This document shows positions 52,787 to 61,707 of a stretch of DNA of 64,000 bases, in pieces (the stretch's first letter is position 1; every line of letters begins with the position of its first letter). This DNA is from Tistlia consotensis USBA 355 (GTDB lineage: Bacteria > Pseudomonadota > Alphaproteobacteria > Kiloniellales > DSM-21159). The notes beneath the pieces are model-generated. The model was not told the origin of the DNA, made no database searches, and saw only the letters and a list, made by a program, of their open reading frames with translations. The translations under genes were made by a program, and so were the position numbers. Location of the stretch: positions 1 through 64,000 of the forward strand of contig NZ_FWZX01000017.1 of NCBI RefSeq assembly GCF_900177295.1, in the 5' to 3' direction.

Positions 52787-53206
52787 ATGCGTGTCGTCGT
52801 TCTGGTCAAGGCGAGCAGGGGCAGCGAGGCCGGCGAGCTGCCGAGCGAGGAACTGCTGACGGCCATGATGGCCTACAACGAGGAGCTGGTGGAAGCCGGC
52901 ATCATGCAGGCCGGCGAGGGCCTGAAGCCGAGTGCGACCGGCGTGCGTGTGGGCTTCGACGGCGACAGGCGGAGCGTGCGCAAGGGCCCCTTCACCGAGT
53001 CGAACGACCTGGTCGCCGGCTTCTGGCTCTGGAAGGTCTCGTCGATGGACGAGGCGGTCGAGTGGCTGAAGCGCTGCCCGAACCCGCACGACGAGCCGAC
53101 CGAGGTCGAGATCCGCCCGCTCTTCGAGATCGAGGACTTCGGCGACAACGCGACCCCCGAGGTCCGCGAGCAGGAGGCGCGCCTGCGGGCGCAGACGCAG
53201 GGATGA
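52787..53206 (+). CDS. YCII-related (DGPF-type) protein
   Basis: This 139-residue protein has the family pattern LPSEELLTAMMAYNEELVEAGIMQAGEGLKPSATGVRV, GPFTESNDLVAGFWLWKVSSMDEAVEWLKRCP and EVEIRPLFEIEDFG. Function is unknown; such proteins often accompany ECF sigma factors or detoxification genes. GGAGGAAAGG precedes the ATG. It overlaps the DUF899 gene by ATGA. Confidence 0.87.
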   Translation: MRVVVLVKASRGSEAGELPSEELLTAMMAYNEELVEAGIMQAGEGLKPSATGVRVGFDGDRRSVRKGPFTESNDLVAGFWLWKVSSMDEAVEWLKRCPNPHDEPTEVEIRPLFEIEDFGDNATPEVREQEARLRAQTQG

Positions 53207-53937
53207 GCGCCAGGCAGCCTCACGAGACAGCATCGCGCGAGGACTGGCTGGCGGCCCGCAAGGCCCTGCTGGCGGAGGAGAAGGCGCTGAGCCGGCAGCG
53301 CGACCGCGTCGCCGCGCTGCGCCGGGCCCTGCCCTGGGTGCCGGTCGACAAGGACTACCGCTTCGAGGCGCCGGAGGGGCCGCTCGGCCTGACCGAGCTC
53401 TTCGAGGGCCGCAGCCAGCTCGTCGTCTACCACTTCATGCTGACGCCGGGCAGCGACCACATCTGCCCCGGCTGCTCGTTCCTGTCCGACCATGTCGACG
53501 CGGCGCGCCAGCACTTCGAGCAGGCCGACCTCTCCTTCGCCGCCGTGTCGCGCGCGCCGCTCGCCCAGATCGAGCCGGTCAGGAAACGCATGGGCTGGAC
53601 CTTCCGCTGGGTCTCCTCCTTCGGCAGCGACTTCAACGTCGACTTCGGCGTCTCCTTCAGCGAGGCCGAGGTCGCGGCCGGGGCGAAGCGCTACAACTAC
53701 GGCTCTGGCACGGCCTGGCACGACCTGCCGGGCGCCAGCGTCTTCGCGCGCGGCGACGACGGCCGGATCTACCACAGCTACTCGACCTATGCCCGCGGCG
53801 GCGACCTGCTGATCGGCGCCTTCAACTGGCTCGACCTTGTGCCCAAGGGCCGCAACGAGGCGACGACCATGAGCTGGGTCCGGCTGCACGACGAGTACGA
53901 GACCAGCCGCGACACCGGCTGCTGCGGCAGCCACTGA
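53203..53937 (+). CDS. DUF899 thioredoxin-like protein
   Basis: This 244-residue protein matches DUF899. It has an N-terminal helix (REDWLAARKALLAEEKALSRQRDRVAALRRALPWVPVDKDYRF) and then a thioredoxin-like domain. QLVVYHFMLTPGSDHICPGCSFLSDHVD holds a CPGC pair, and VSRAPLAQIEPVRKRMGWTFRWVSSFGSDFNVDFGV follows. It ends with GCCGSH. Role is unknown, possibly redox. It is coupled to the YCII gene. Confidence 0.87.
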   Translation: MSARQPHETASREDWLAARKALLAEEKALSRQRDRVAALRRALPWVPVDKDYRFEAPEGPLGLTELFEGRSQLVVYHFMLTPGSDHICPGCSFLSDHVDAARQHFEQADLSFAAVSRAPLAQIEPVRKRMGWTFRWVSSFGSDFNVDFGVSFSEAEVAAGAKRYNYGSGTAWHDLPGASVFARGDDGRIYHSYSTYARGGDLLIGAFNWLDLVPKGRNEATTMSWVRLHDEYETSRDTGCCGSH

Positions 53938-53953
53938 GGAAAGGAACGCACCG

Positions 53954-54361
53954 ATGTCGAGAAAGATCTTCGTCAACCTGCCGGTCAGGGACCTGCCGCG
54001 CGCCATGGCCTTCTTCGAGGCCCTGGGTTTCCACGTCAACCGCCAGTTCACCGACGAGACGGCGGCCTGCCTGGTGATCAGCGAGGAGATCTACGCCATG
54101 CTGCTGACCGAGGCGAAGTTCGCCGGCTTCACGCCCAAGGCGATCGCCGACGCCGGCAAGGTCACCGAGGTGCTGACCTGCCTCAGCTGCGACAGCCGGG
54201 AGGAGGTCGACGACCTGACCGGCAGGGCGCTCGCCGCCGGCGGCCGGGAGCCGCGGCCGCCCCAGGACCACGGCTTCATGTACGGCCGCTCCTTCGAGGA
54301 CCCGGACGGCCACATCTGGGAGCTGGTCTGGATGGATCCGTCGGCGATCCGGGCGGAGTAG
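53954..54361 (+). CDS. VOC-family (glyoxalase/bleomycin-resistance-like) protein
   Basis: This 135-residue protein has two betaalphabeta-betabetabeta units: [29 protein letters not shown] and [24 protein letters not shown]. The terminal Glu in IWELVW is a usual metal ligand. The substrate is unknown. It lies 16 bp after DUF899 in the HxlR-controlled operon. Confidence 0.88.
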   Translation: MSRKIFVNLPVRDLPRAMAFFEALGFHVNRQFTDETAACLVISEEIYAMLLTEAKFAGFTPKAIADAGKVTEVLTCLSCDSREEVDDLTGRALAAGGREPRPPQDHGFMYGRSFEDPDGHIWELVWMDPSAIRAE

Positions 54362-54388
54362 GGGAAGCGCCGCCGCCGCTCACACGTT

Positions 54389-54519
54389 CCCTCTCCGCCC
54401 CGGGGGGCGGAGAGGGTCAGGGAGAGGTGGGGCGAGGCGACGGTGACATTGGCGCCGGTGGAGCGGTCGAGCATCCCCACCTCTCCCCGGCCCTCTCCGC
54501 CCCAGAGGGGCAGAGAGGG
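54389..54519. repeat. CCCTCTCC-family nested palindromic element, copy 1
   Basis: A hairpin CCCTCTCCGCCCC/GGGGCGGAGAGGG (54389-54401/54404-54416) is followed by GGGAGAGGTGGGG (54420-54432), which pairs with CCCCACCTCTCCC (54475-54487). A second hairpin CCCTCTCCGCCCC/GGGGCAGAGAGGG (54491-54503/54507-54519) closes the element. It lies between the VOC gene and gatB. Confidence 0.9.
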
Positions 54520-54621
54520 AGTCTGTCGCGGCTGCGTTGTCGGCGCGACCGTTCACCTCGGCGGCGTTTGGGTGTAGATGACGGCCCAGGACGACGACTG
54601 CAGCCAAGGGACGAGAGCGCG

Positions 54622-56076
54622 ATGAGTCTGATCGAGGGCGAGACCGGCAGCTGGGAGATGGTCATCGGGCTGGAGGTCCATGCCCAGGTCATCTCCGAGT
54701 CCAAGCTCTTCTCCGGCGCCTCGACGCGCTTCGGCGCGGCGCCGAACAGCCAGGTCTCGCTGGTCGACGCGGCGATGCCCGGCATGCTGCCGGTGCTGAA
54801 CCGCGCGTGCGTCGCCCAGGCGATCCGCACGGGCCTCGGCCTCAAGGCGCAGATCAACCTGACCTCGGTGTTCGAGCGGAAGAACTACTTCTACCCGGAC
54901 CTGCCGCAGGGCTACCAGATCAGCCAGTACGAGAAGCCGATCGTCGGCAACGGCACGCTGACCATCGACCTGCCCGACGGCTCGACCAAGGATGTCGGCA
55001 TCGAGCGGCTGCACCTGGAGCAGGACGCCGGCAAGTCGCTGCACGACCAGGATCCGCTGCATACCTACGTCGATCTCAACCGCTCGGGCGTCGCGCTGAT
55101 GGAGATCGTCTCGAAGCCGGAGATGGGCTCGGCCGAGGAGGCCGGCGCCTACGTGCGCAAGCTGCGCTCGCTGCTGCGCTACCTCGGCACCTGCGACGGC
55201 AACATGGAGGAGGGCAGCCTGCGCTGCGACGTCAACCTGTCGCTGCGCCGGCCCGGCGGGCCGCTCGGCACGCGCACCGAGACCAAGAACGTCAACTCGA
55301 TCCGCTTCGTCCAGCAGGCCATCGAGGCCGAGGCGCGCCGCCAGCTCGAGATCCTCGAGTCCGGCGGAACGGTCGTCCAGGAGACGCGGCTGTTCGACCC
55401 CAAGCGCGGCGAGACCCGCCCGATGCGCTCCAAGGAGGAGGCGCACGACTACCGCTACTTCCCCGATCCCGACCTGCTGCCGCTCGAGCTGGAGCCGGCC
55501 TGGGTCGAGGAGCTGGGCGCCGGCCTGCCGGAGCTGCCGGACGACAAGAAGGCGCGCTTCCTGGCCGACTACGGCCTGTCGACCTACGACGCCTCGGTGC
55601 TGGTCGCCGAGCAGGAGAACGCCGCCTTCTACGAGGCCCTGGTGAAGGGCGGGAAGAAGCGCGACCCGAAGCTCGCCGCCAACTGGACGATCACCAACTA
55701 CTTCGGCGCGCTCAACGCCTCGGGCGAGACCCTGGAGACGGCGCCGGTCGACGCCGACAAGCTGGGCGGCCTGCTCGACCTGCTGGCCGACGACACGATC
55801 TCCGGCCGCCAGGCCAAGGAGGTCTTCGAGGCGATGTGGGAGAGCGGCAAGGACGCCCTGACCATCGTCGAGGAGAAGGGCCTGAAGCAGGTCTCCGACG
55901 CCGGCGAGCTGGGCGCCGCGGTCGACAAGGTGATCGCCGACAACCCGGCCCAGGTCGAGAAGTACCGCGAGAACCCCAACGTCATCGGCTGGTTCGTCGG
56001 CCAGGTCATGAAGGCGACCCAGGGCAAGGCCAACCCGGGCATGGTCAACAAGCTGCTCAAGGACAAGCTGGGGTAG
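54622..56076 (+). CDS. gatB: Asp-tRNA(Asn)/Glu-tRNA(Gln) amidotransferase subunit B
   Basis: This 484-residue protein activates misacylated tRNA with ATP and completes Gat[26 protein letters not shown], the zinc/kinase-like core ([76 protein letters not shown]) and the C-terminal YqeY domain with [14 protein letters not shown] are present. The start at 54622 is the family N-terminus. It is separated from gatCA by about 10 kb and flanked by two CCCTCTCC elements. Confidence 0.96.
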   Translation: MSLIEGETGSWEMVIGLEVHAQVISESKLFSGASTRFGAAPNSQVSLVDAAMPGMLPVLNRACVAQAIRTGLGLKAQINLTSVFERKNYFYPDLPQGYQISQYEKPIVGNGTLTIDLPDGSTKDVGIERLHLEQDAGKSLHDQDPLHTYVDLNRSGVALMEIVSKPEMGSAEEAGAYVRKLRSLLRYLGTCDGNMEEGSLRCDVNLSLRRPGGPLGTRTETKNVNSIRFVQQAIEAEARRQLEILESGGTVVQETRLFDPKRGETRPMRSKEEAHDYRYFPDPDLLPLELEPAWVEELGAGLPELPDDKKARFLADYGLSTYDASVLVAEQENAAFYEALVKGGKKRDPKLAANWTITNYFGALNASGETLETAPVDADKLGGLLDLLADDTISGRQAKEVFEAMWESGKDALTIVEEKGLKQVSDAGELGAAVDKVIADNPAQVEKYRENPNVIGWFVGQVMKATQGKANPGMVNKLLKDKLG

Positions 56077-56097
56077 GGTCGGGGTCTCGCCCGGCGT

Positions 56098-56224
56098 CCC
56101 CCTCACCCTCCCGCTTCGCGGGCCCCTCCCTCTCCCCGAAGGGGCGAGGGAAATGACGGGGCGCCCATGAATTCCCTCGCTCCGCGGGGGAGAGGGTGCC
56201 GAGCGGAGCGAGGCGGGTGAGGGG
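56098..56224. repeat. CCCTCTCC-family nested palindromic element, copy 2
   Basis: CCCCTCACCC near the left edge pairs with GGGTGAGGGG at the right edge. Inside lie CCCTCTCCCC-GAA-GGGGCGAGGG and CCCTCGCTCCGCGGGGGAGAGGG. The nested layout is like that of 54389-54519. It follows gatB and leaves no clear promoter for the next hydrolase gene. Confidence 0.87.
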
Positions 56225-56322
56225 CGGCACGGGCCTCGCCCCGCTTCGGCCTTCGCCGTAACGCCCGCGCCACGACAGCGCCTTTGATCGCCCGGTCCCG
56301 AACCGACGGAGCGATCCCGCCG

Positions 56323-57273
56323 ATGATGCCCCAGCCCAAGCTCGACCCGCGCGAGAGCCACCATCTCGTGCCCAGCCACCATCCCGGCCTCCGGCTGTTC
56401 CTGCGGCACCTCGGGCCGGAGCGGCCGGCACCCTCGCCGCGGGTCGTGCTCTACCTCCACGGCGCGACCTTCCCCTCGGCGCTGTCGATCGCGCACCGCT
56501 TCGACGGCCGGTCCTGGCGCGACTCCCTGGTCGCCGCCGGCTTCGAGGTCTGGGGCCTCGACCTCCACGGCTTCGGCGGCTCGGACCCGCAGCCGGAGCT
56601 GGCCCTGCCGGCCGAGGTAGGCGAGGCGGTCGGGCGCGCCGACGATGCGGTACGCCAGGTCGAGCGGGCGGTCGCGTTCATCGCCGCCCGGCACGGCGTC
56701 GGGCGGGTCTCGCTGGTCGCCCATTCCTGGGGCACGATGGCCGCCGGCCGCTTCGCCGGCTGCCGGCCGGAGCGGGTCGAGCGCCTGCTGCTGTTCGGGC
56801 CGATCGCGCGACGGAGCGGGGCCGCCGAGGCGCCGCGCCTGCCGGCCTGGCGGCTGGTGACCGTCGAGCAGCAGTGGCAGCGCTTCGTCCAGGACACGCC
56901 GGCCGGCCAGGCGCCGGTGCTGCTGCGCCGCCACTTCGAGCCCTGGGCCGAGCGCTGGCTCGACAGCGACCCTCAGAGCCGGGCCCGCACCCCGCCGGCG
57001 GTCAGGGTGCCGGCCGGGCCGGCGCAGGACATCGCGGAGGCCTGGGCGGGACGCCTCGCCTGGGATCCCGGCCTGGTCCGGGCTCCGACGGCGATCCTGC
57101 GCGGCCGCTGGGATTCGCTCTCGACCGCTGCCGACGCCCGCTCGCTGCTCGAGGCGCTCTCGGCCGTACCCCAGAAGCGGGACCTGGCGATCCCGGACGG
57201 CGGCCACCTGCTGCACCTGGAGGAGGGACGGCACGCGCTGCACGCCGCGGCCGAGGCCTTCCTGCTCGGCTAG
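56323..57273 (+). CDS. Alpha/beta hydrolase
   Basis: This 316-residue protein has VVLYLHGATFPSALSIAHRFDGRSW (oxyanion loop), a serine elbow VAHSWGTMAAGRFAG, an acid in LRGRWDSLST and a histidine in DGGHLLHLEEG. Two adjacent ATGs (56323, 56326) start the protein; GGAG lies 12 bp upstream, so the start is moderately sure. The substrate is unknown. It converges with the transglutaminase gene, overlapping by 4 bp. Confidence 0.82.
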   Translation: MMPQPKLDPRESHHLVPSHHPGLRLFLRHLGPERPAPSPRVVLYLHGATFPSALSIAHRFDGRSWRDSLVAAGFEVWGLDLHGFGGSDPQPELALPAEVGEAVGRADDAVRQVERAVAFIAARHGVGRVSLVAHSWGTMAAGRFAGCRPERVERLLLFGPIARRSGAAEAPRLPAWRLVTVEQQWQRFVQDTPAGQAPVLLRRHFEPWAERWLDSDPQSRARTPPAVRVPAGPAQDIAEAWAGRLAWDPGLVRAPTAILRGRWDSLSTAADARSLLEALSAVPQKRDLAIPDGGHLLHLEEGRHALHAAAEAFLLG

Positions 57274-58193
57274 TCGGCCTCGCCCATCTCGCGGGTCACC
57301 TCGACGGTCACCGCCATCGTCGCCTGCGTCGCCTCGGGGCCGCGGAAGCTGCCGCTGATCGGCCGCGCCTGCTCGGGGGTGCGGGTCGTCGCGACCCGGA
57401 CCAGGTCGCGGCCCGCGACGATCAGGTTGGTCGGGTCGAACTCCAGCCAGCCGGCGCCGGGCACGAAGACCTCGGCCCAGGCGTGGGTGGCGCCGCCGCC
57501 GACATGGCCCCCGGCCTGCCCCCCGGCCTGCCCCCCGGCCAGCCCGTCGTCGCCGCTTTCGAGCGTCGCGTCGTGCAGGTAGCCGGTGACGAAGCGCGCG
57601 GCGAAGCCGAGGTCGCGCGCCGCCTCCATGAACAGGAAGGCGAAGTCCCGGCAGGTGCCCTCGCCGCGCTCCAGGGTCTGGCGCGGGCTCTGGGTACCCA
57701 GCGCCTCGCGCCGGCTGTAGGCGAAGCCGTCGTGGATCGCCTGGCCGAGGGCGTGCAGCAGGTCGAGGCTGGAGCCGGGCAGCTGCGGCAGGGTCCGGGC
57801 GCGCCAGCCCGCGACCAGCTCCCGCTCCTCGGGATGCTGCAGGGCGATCAGCGGCGCCAGGTCGACCCGCTCGTCGTCGCGGTAGGCGAAGGGGTAGGGC
57901 TCGGCCGCCTCGGCGAAGGTGACCAGCGGGTCGTCGAAGACGTAGCGGCGCACCAGCAGGTCGTTCTCGATGACCAGCTCCTCGGTCTCGCCCTCGAAGA
58001 AGGCCCGGGCGATCGAGTTGCCGAAGGTGTCGAAGGACCAGCGCACCAGCGCCGGCGGGGTGATGCGCAGGCCGGCCTCGAGCAGCCGCAGGTCGTGGCC
58101 GTCGCGCGGCCGGATCATCAGGCGGTGCTCGCCCAGCGTGACCGGGCGGTCGTAGCGGTAGCGGGTCTCGTGGCGCACGCGGATGACGGTCAT
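57270..58193 (-). CDS. Bacterial transglutaminase-like protease family protein
   Basis: This 307-residue protein has a Bact_transglu_N beta-domain (IRVRHETRYRYDRPVTLGEHRLMIRPRDGHDLRLLEAGLRI). The transglutaminase core follows with Cys in GEGTCRDFAFLFMEAAR, His in ATHAWAEVFVPGAGW and Asp in EFDPTN. No signal peptide is present, so it is cytosolic. A Gly/Gln/Ala insert (AGGQAGGQAGGHVGGG) encoded by 12-bp direct repeats interrupts the core just before the His. Confidence 0.87.
   Translation of the reverse strand: MTVIRVRHETRYRYDRPVTLGEHRLMIRPRDGHDLRLLEAGLRITPPALVRWSFDTFGNSIARAFFEGETEELVIENDLLVRRYVFDDPLVTFAEAAEPYPFAYRDDERVDLAPLIALQHPEERELVAGWRARTLPQLPGSSLDLLHALGQAIHDGFAYSRREALGTQSPRQTLERGEGTCRDFAFLFMEAARDLGFAARFVTGYLHDATLESGDDGLAGGQAGGQAGGHVGGGATHAWAEVFVPGAGWLEFDPTNLIVAGRDLVRVATTRTPEQARPISGSFRGPEATQATMAVTVEVTREMGEAD
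57508..57543. repeat. Three 12-bp direct repeats inside the transglutaminase gene
   Basis: CCCCCGGCCTGC occurs at 57508-57519 and 57520-57531, with a one-base variant at 57532-57543. On the minus strand it encodes Gly-Gly-Gln-Ala repeats in frame. The copies are nearly identical, so slippage could vary the loop length. Confidence 0.88.
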
Positions 58194-58345
58194 CGTCGGG
58201 GTCCGGTCGGGGCTGGGCTGCAGGCCTGCGGGACATGGGGACGCGGCACCCGGAAGTCAGCCTTCCGGGGCCGGGCGGCAGGCAGGTCCCGGGCGCAGGG
58301 CGCCAGGTGCAGGGCCCCGGGTGCTGGGCGCCGGATCCCGCTGGC

Positions 58346-59698
58346 TCAGCCGGCGCTGTGGGCCTCGGGGCCGCTCTCGCTGGCCAGCCGGTCGAGCCAG
58401 GGATCGCGGGTCTTCTCGACCAGGTTGGCGGCCAGCCGGCCCTGCAGGGCGGCGATGTCGAGCTGGTGCACCGAGCCGCCCCGGACCTGGTGCAGCGCCT
58501 CGGCGGCGGCGCGGCCCATGGCGAAGCAGGGCCCCATGACCCGGACCGAGGCCAGGGCCGCCGGCTCGGCGTCGATGCAGCGCCCGGCGACGACCACGTT
58601 GTCGAGGCCCTTCGGCGTCATCGCGCCGAACGGCAGGTAGTGCAGGTGCTCGTTGCCGAAGACCTCCCAGTGGGTCGTCTCGACGGTCGTGTGCAGCTCG
58701 ATCGGCCAGGTGCAGCGCAGCACCCGGTCGGCCGGCGCGGCGCCCTCGCGCACCGCCCGGACGGTCAGGCGGCTGGCGCCGACGATCGTCCGGGTCTGGC
58801 GGATGCCGGCCTGGCCGTAGTGCGCGACCCGCGCCCTGCCGTAGGCCTCGGGGAACTCGTCGCGGAACAGCGCCAGCAGGGCGTCGACCTGGCGCTTGCC
58901 CTCGATGCCGGCGAGCGCGAGGCCGACCGCGTCGAGCGGCGTCTCGACGTGGGTCAGGTTGAGGTTCACCCGGCCCTCGCCGACCGGGAAGATGAAGCCG
59001 TCGAAGCGGACCAGGCCGAACTCGGCGCCGCGCCGCTTCATGGCGTCGTGGTAGGTCGCGCGCGGCCAGTCGGCGCAGAGCCCGGTGTCGACACCCTCGA
59101 AGAGCGCCATGACGGTGCCGAGGATCGGCTCGTCGGCGGTGCCCATCTCCAGGTCCGAGAGCCAGGGCACGACGGCGTCGCCCGAGGCGTCGACGACGCC
59201 GCGGGCGCGGACCTCGACGTCGCCGAAGCGCGTCGCGAAGGCGAGGGCGGTGACCCGGCCGCCGTCGCGCGCGACGCCGCGCAGCACGGCGCCGAGCAGC
59301 GGCGTCACGCCGGCCGCGGCGACCTGCCGCTCGGCCCAGCGCTGCCAGGCGTTGATCGAGTAGTCCAGGATGACGGTGTTGCGCGCCCGCCGCGGCGCCG
59401 CCTCGCCGGCCGCCGTCAGCTCCGTCAGCAGGCCATCCATCACGCCGTGGACGACGCGCACCGGCGCCGGCCCGTTGGTGTAGAGCCCGCACAGCGTGCC
59501 CAGCGCGGCGCTGATCGCCTGGCCGCCGAGCTGCGGGGCGGCGTCGGCCAGCACCACCGTCTCGCCCAGCCGGCGCGCCTCCAGGGCCGCCGACAGGCCG
59601 GCCGCGCCCGAGCCGACGACGCAGAGGTCGCACTCCAGGACGCGGGCGCCGGCGTCGCCGCCGCGCCGGATCGGCTTGATATCGGGAAACCTGACCAA
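58346..59698 (-). CDS. FAD-dependent oxidoreductase (FAD_oxidored type)
   Basis: This roughly 450-residue protein has a Rossmann dinucleotide motif VVGSGAAGLSAALEARRLGETVVLADA, the HCO-like GGQAISAALGTLCGLYTNG, a GVVDASGDAVVPW ATG-like motif and RCIDAEPAALASVRVMGPCFAMGRAAAEA near the end. The TTG at 59698 is chosen because GGAGGAGG lies 5-7 bp before it; ATGs at 59764 and 59752 are alternatives but would place AT-rich promoter-like sequence in the coding region. It is divergent from an ABC importer and may oxidise the imported compound. Confidence 0.8.
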   Translation of the reverse strand: MVRFPDIKPIRRGGDAGARVLECDLCVVGSGAAGLSAALEARRLGETVVLADAAPQLGGQAISAALGTLCGLYTNGPAPVRVVHGVMDGLLTELTAAGEAAPRRARNTVILDYSINAWQRWAERQVAAAGVTPLLGAVLRGVARDGGRVTALAFATRFGDVEVRARGVVDASGDAVVPWLSDLEMGTADEPILGTVMALFEGVDTGLCADWPRATYHDAMKRRGAEFGLVRFDGFIFPVGEGRVNLNLTHVETPLDAVGLALAGIEGKRQVDALLALFRDEFPEAYGRARVAHYGQAGIRQTRTIVGASRLTVRAVREGAAPADRVLRCTWPIELHTTVETTHWEVFGNEHLHYLPFGAMTPKGLDNVVVAGRCIDAEPAALASVRVMGPCFAMGRAAAEALHQVRGGSVHQLDIAALQGRLAANLVEKTRDPWLDRLASESGPEAHSAG

Positions 59699-59770
59699 CG
59701 GGACGCCTCCTCCGCGACATTTTCTTTCCGTGACTGGTTGCACTTTGAGCATAGTGCTGGCCATCTCTCA

Positions 59771-59790
59771 ACGCCGCCGGCCGGCGGCGT
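59771..59790. promoter_or_regulatory. 20-bp perfect palindrome in the oxidoreductase/ABC divergent region
   Basis: ACGCCGCCGGCCGGCGGCGT equals its own reverse complement. It lies about 50 bp before the binding-protein start and 75 bp from the FAD enzyme start. It could be an operator or an mRNA hairpin; no regulator gene is adjacent. Confidence 0.5.
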
Positions 59791-59837
59791 CGAGCCAAGA
59801 AACCGCCGAATCGGGAATCACTGGGGAGGAGTTCATC

Positions 59838-60875
59838 ATGGAACAGACGGCAGGTCGCCGATGGTCCCGGCGCGCGGCGCTGGCGGCCCTTACCGGAGCG
59901 GTCGCGCTCGCCGGCCTCGCCGCGCCGGCGCATGCCGAGGACAAGATCGTCCTGGGCGCGCTGCGCTTCACCTCGCACGCGCCGAGCTTCATCGCCTACG
60001 AACGCGGCTACTTCAAGGACGAGGGGCTCGACGTCGAGCTGAAGTTCTTCCAGGCCGCCCAGCCGATCGCCGTGGCCATCGCCTCGGGCGACGTCGACTT
60101 CGGCGTCACGGCCCTGACCGGCGGCTTCTACAGCCTGGCCGACAAGGGCGCGGTCAAGGTCGTCGGCGGCCTCTACGCCGAGAAGCCGGGCGTGCCCGGC
60201 ATGGCGATCATGGCCTCCAACCAGGCCTGGGAGGCCGGCCTCAAGTCGCCGGCCGACCTCAAGGGCCACAGCTGGGCGATGACCCAGCAGGGCTCGTCCT
60301 TCCACTACGTCGCCGGGCAGATCGCCGCGAAGTACGGCTTCGATCTCTCGGACATCGCGCTCAAGCCGCTGCAGAAGGTGCCGGCGATGATCGCCGCGGT
60401 GAAGTCCGGCCAGGTCGACGCCATGGCCATGGTGCCGCACGTCGCCGTGCCGCTGGAGAAGGCGGGCGCCGCCAGGATCATCGGCTGGGTGCGCGACCTC
60501 GGGCCCTGGCAGGTCACCACGATCTTCACCTCGACCGGCAACGTCGAGAAGCACCGCGACCTCGTCGAGCGCTTCCTCAAGGCCTACGAGAAGGGCATCG
60601 CCGACTACCGCGCGGCCTTCCTCGACCCCAAGGCCGACCCGGCCAAGAAGCAGGCGATCGTCGAGATCATCCACAAGTACGTCTATGCCGACAAACCGCT
60701 GGAGGCGGCGGCGCCCTCGATCGAGGCCGGCGCCGTCTACATGACCGAGGGGGCGGCGCTCGACATCGCCGACATCGCCAAGCAGCTCGCCTGGTTCCAG
60801 AAGCACGGCCTGGCGCCCGAGAGCCTGACCCTGGACAAGATGGTCGACACCAGCTTCGTCGCGACGACGAAGTGA
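59838..60875 (+). CDS. ABC transporter substrate-binding protein, NMT1/TauA/SsuA type
   Basis: This 345-residue protein has an N-terminal export signal with twin arginines (RRWSRRAALAALTGAVALAGLAAPAHA). NMT1-like features follow: FTSHAPSFIAYERGYFKDEGLDVELKFFQAAQPIAVAIASGDVDFGVTALTGGFYSLAD, then TQQGSSFHYVAGQIAAKYGFDLSDIAL. GGGGAGGAG precedes the ATG at 59838. Relatives bind sulfonates, thiamine pyrimidine precursors, nitrate or aromatics, so the ligand is open. The ATPase and permease follow. Confidence 0.88.
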   Translation: MEQTAGRRWSRRAALAALTGAVALAGLAAPAHAEDKIVLGALRFTSHAPSFIAYERGYFKDEGLDVELKFFQAAQPIAVAIASGDVDFGVTALTGGFYSLADKGAVKVVGGLYAEKPGVPGMAIMASNQAWEAGLKSPADLKGHSWAMTQQGSSFHYVAGQIAAKYGFDLSDIALKPLQKVPAMIAAVKSGQVDAMAMVPHVAVPLEKAGAARIIGWVRDLGPWQVTTIFTSTGNVEKHRDLVERFLKAYEKGIADYRAAFLDPKADPAKKQAIVEIIHKYVYADKPLEAAAPSIEAGAVYMTEGAALDIADIAKQLAWFQKHGLAPESLTLDKMVDTSFVATTK

Positions 60876-60939
60876 CCGGGCGGCGGAGGGGCCGGTCGCG
60901 GTCCTTCCGCCTCTCCGGCGGCGCGAAGGGGCCGGCGCG

Positions 60940-61707
60940 ATGGACCTGAGGCTGCGCGGCATCACCCACTTCTACGGCGATCTCGAGGTGCTGCGCGACG
61001 TCGACTTCGGCGTCGAGGCCGGGCAGATCGTCTGCCTGATCGGCCCCTCGGGCTGCGGCAAGTCGACCCTGCTGCGCCTGCTCGGCGGGCTGGAGCGGCC
61101 GGCCCACGGCGAGATCCTGCAGCTCGGCGCGCCGCCGGCCGGCAGCCTCAACCCGCTGACCTACGTGTTCCAGGACTTCGCGCTGCTGCCCTGGCGCACC
61201 GCCGCCGGCAACGTCTCCCTGGTCCTCGAGGACCATCCCCTCTCGCGCCGCGAGCGCAGCGAGATCGTCGCCGACGTGCTGGCCCGCACCAAGCTCAGCG
61301 AGTTCGCCCAGGTGCTGCCGCGCCAGCTCTCCGGCGGCATGAAGCAGCGCGTCGCGATCGCCCGCGCCCTGGCTGTGCGGCCGGCCTGCCTGCTGATGGA
61401 CGAGCCGCTCTCGGCGCTCGACAGCCAGACCCGCGAGCTGCTGCTCGACGACCTCGTCGAGCTCTGGCTGCGCGAGCGCTTCACCGCCTGCTACGTGACC
61501 CACAACCTCGCCGAGGCGGTGCGCCTCGGCCACAAGGTCGTGGTGCTGTCGCGCCGGCCCGGCCGGATCCGCGAGATCGTCGAGATCGACATGCCGCTGG
61601 AGCAGCGCAAGCACGCCCTGGCCGAGCTGCAGGAGCAGCAGAGCCGGCTCTGGGAGCTGATGCGCGAGGAGGCGATGGCCGCCGACCGGGAGCTCGCCGA
61701 TGTCTGA
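60940..61707 (+). CDS. ABC transporter ATPase, SsuB/TauB type
   Basis: This 255-residue ATPase has Walker A GPSGCGKST, Q-loop YVFQDFALLPWRT, signature LSGGMKQRVAIARAL, Walker B CLLMDEPLSALD and the H-loop in CYVTHNLAEAV. It overlaps the permease gene by 8 bp. It powers the importer of the preceding binding protein. Confidence 0.92.
   Translation: MDLRLRGITHFYGDLEVLRDVDFGVEAGQIVCLIGPSGCGKSTLLRLLGGLERPAHGEILQLGAPPAGSLNPLTYVFQDFALLPWRTAAGNVSLVLEDHPLSRRERSEIVADVLARTKLSEFAQVLPRQLSGGMKQRVAIARALAVRPACLLMDEPLSALDSQTRELLLDDLVELWLRERFTACYVTHNLAEAVRLGHKVVVLSRRPGRIREIVEIDMPLEQRKHALAELQEQQSRLWELMREEAMAADRELADV

Noticed and set aside
54553-58236. Open minus-strand frame of more than 1200 codons across gatB and the hydrolase
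   Set aside because: Composition is the arginine/proline-rich pattern of antisense frames in high-GC DNA, and it covers gatB, which is certain.
58194-58345. CAGGTGCAGGG-rich gap after the FAD oxidoreductase
   Set aside because: GC-rich and mildly repetitive, but no unit repeats exactly and no coding or hairpin pattern stands out.
59700-59760. Possible sigma-54 site (GG-N10-GC) before the FAD oxidoreductase
   Set aside because: Only the GG/GC dinucleotides match; the TTGCA-type -12 element is poor and no sigma-54 activator is nearby.
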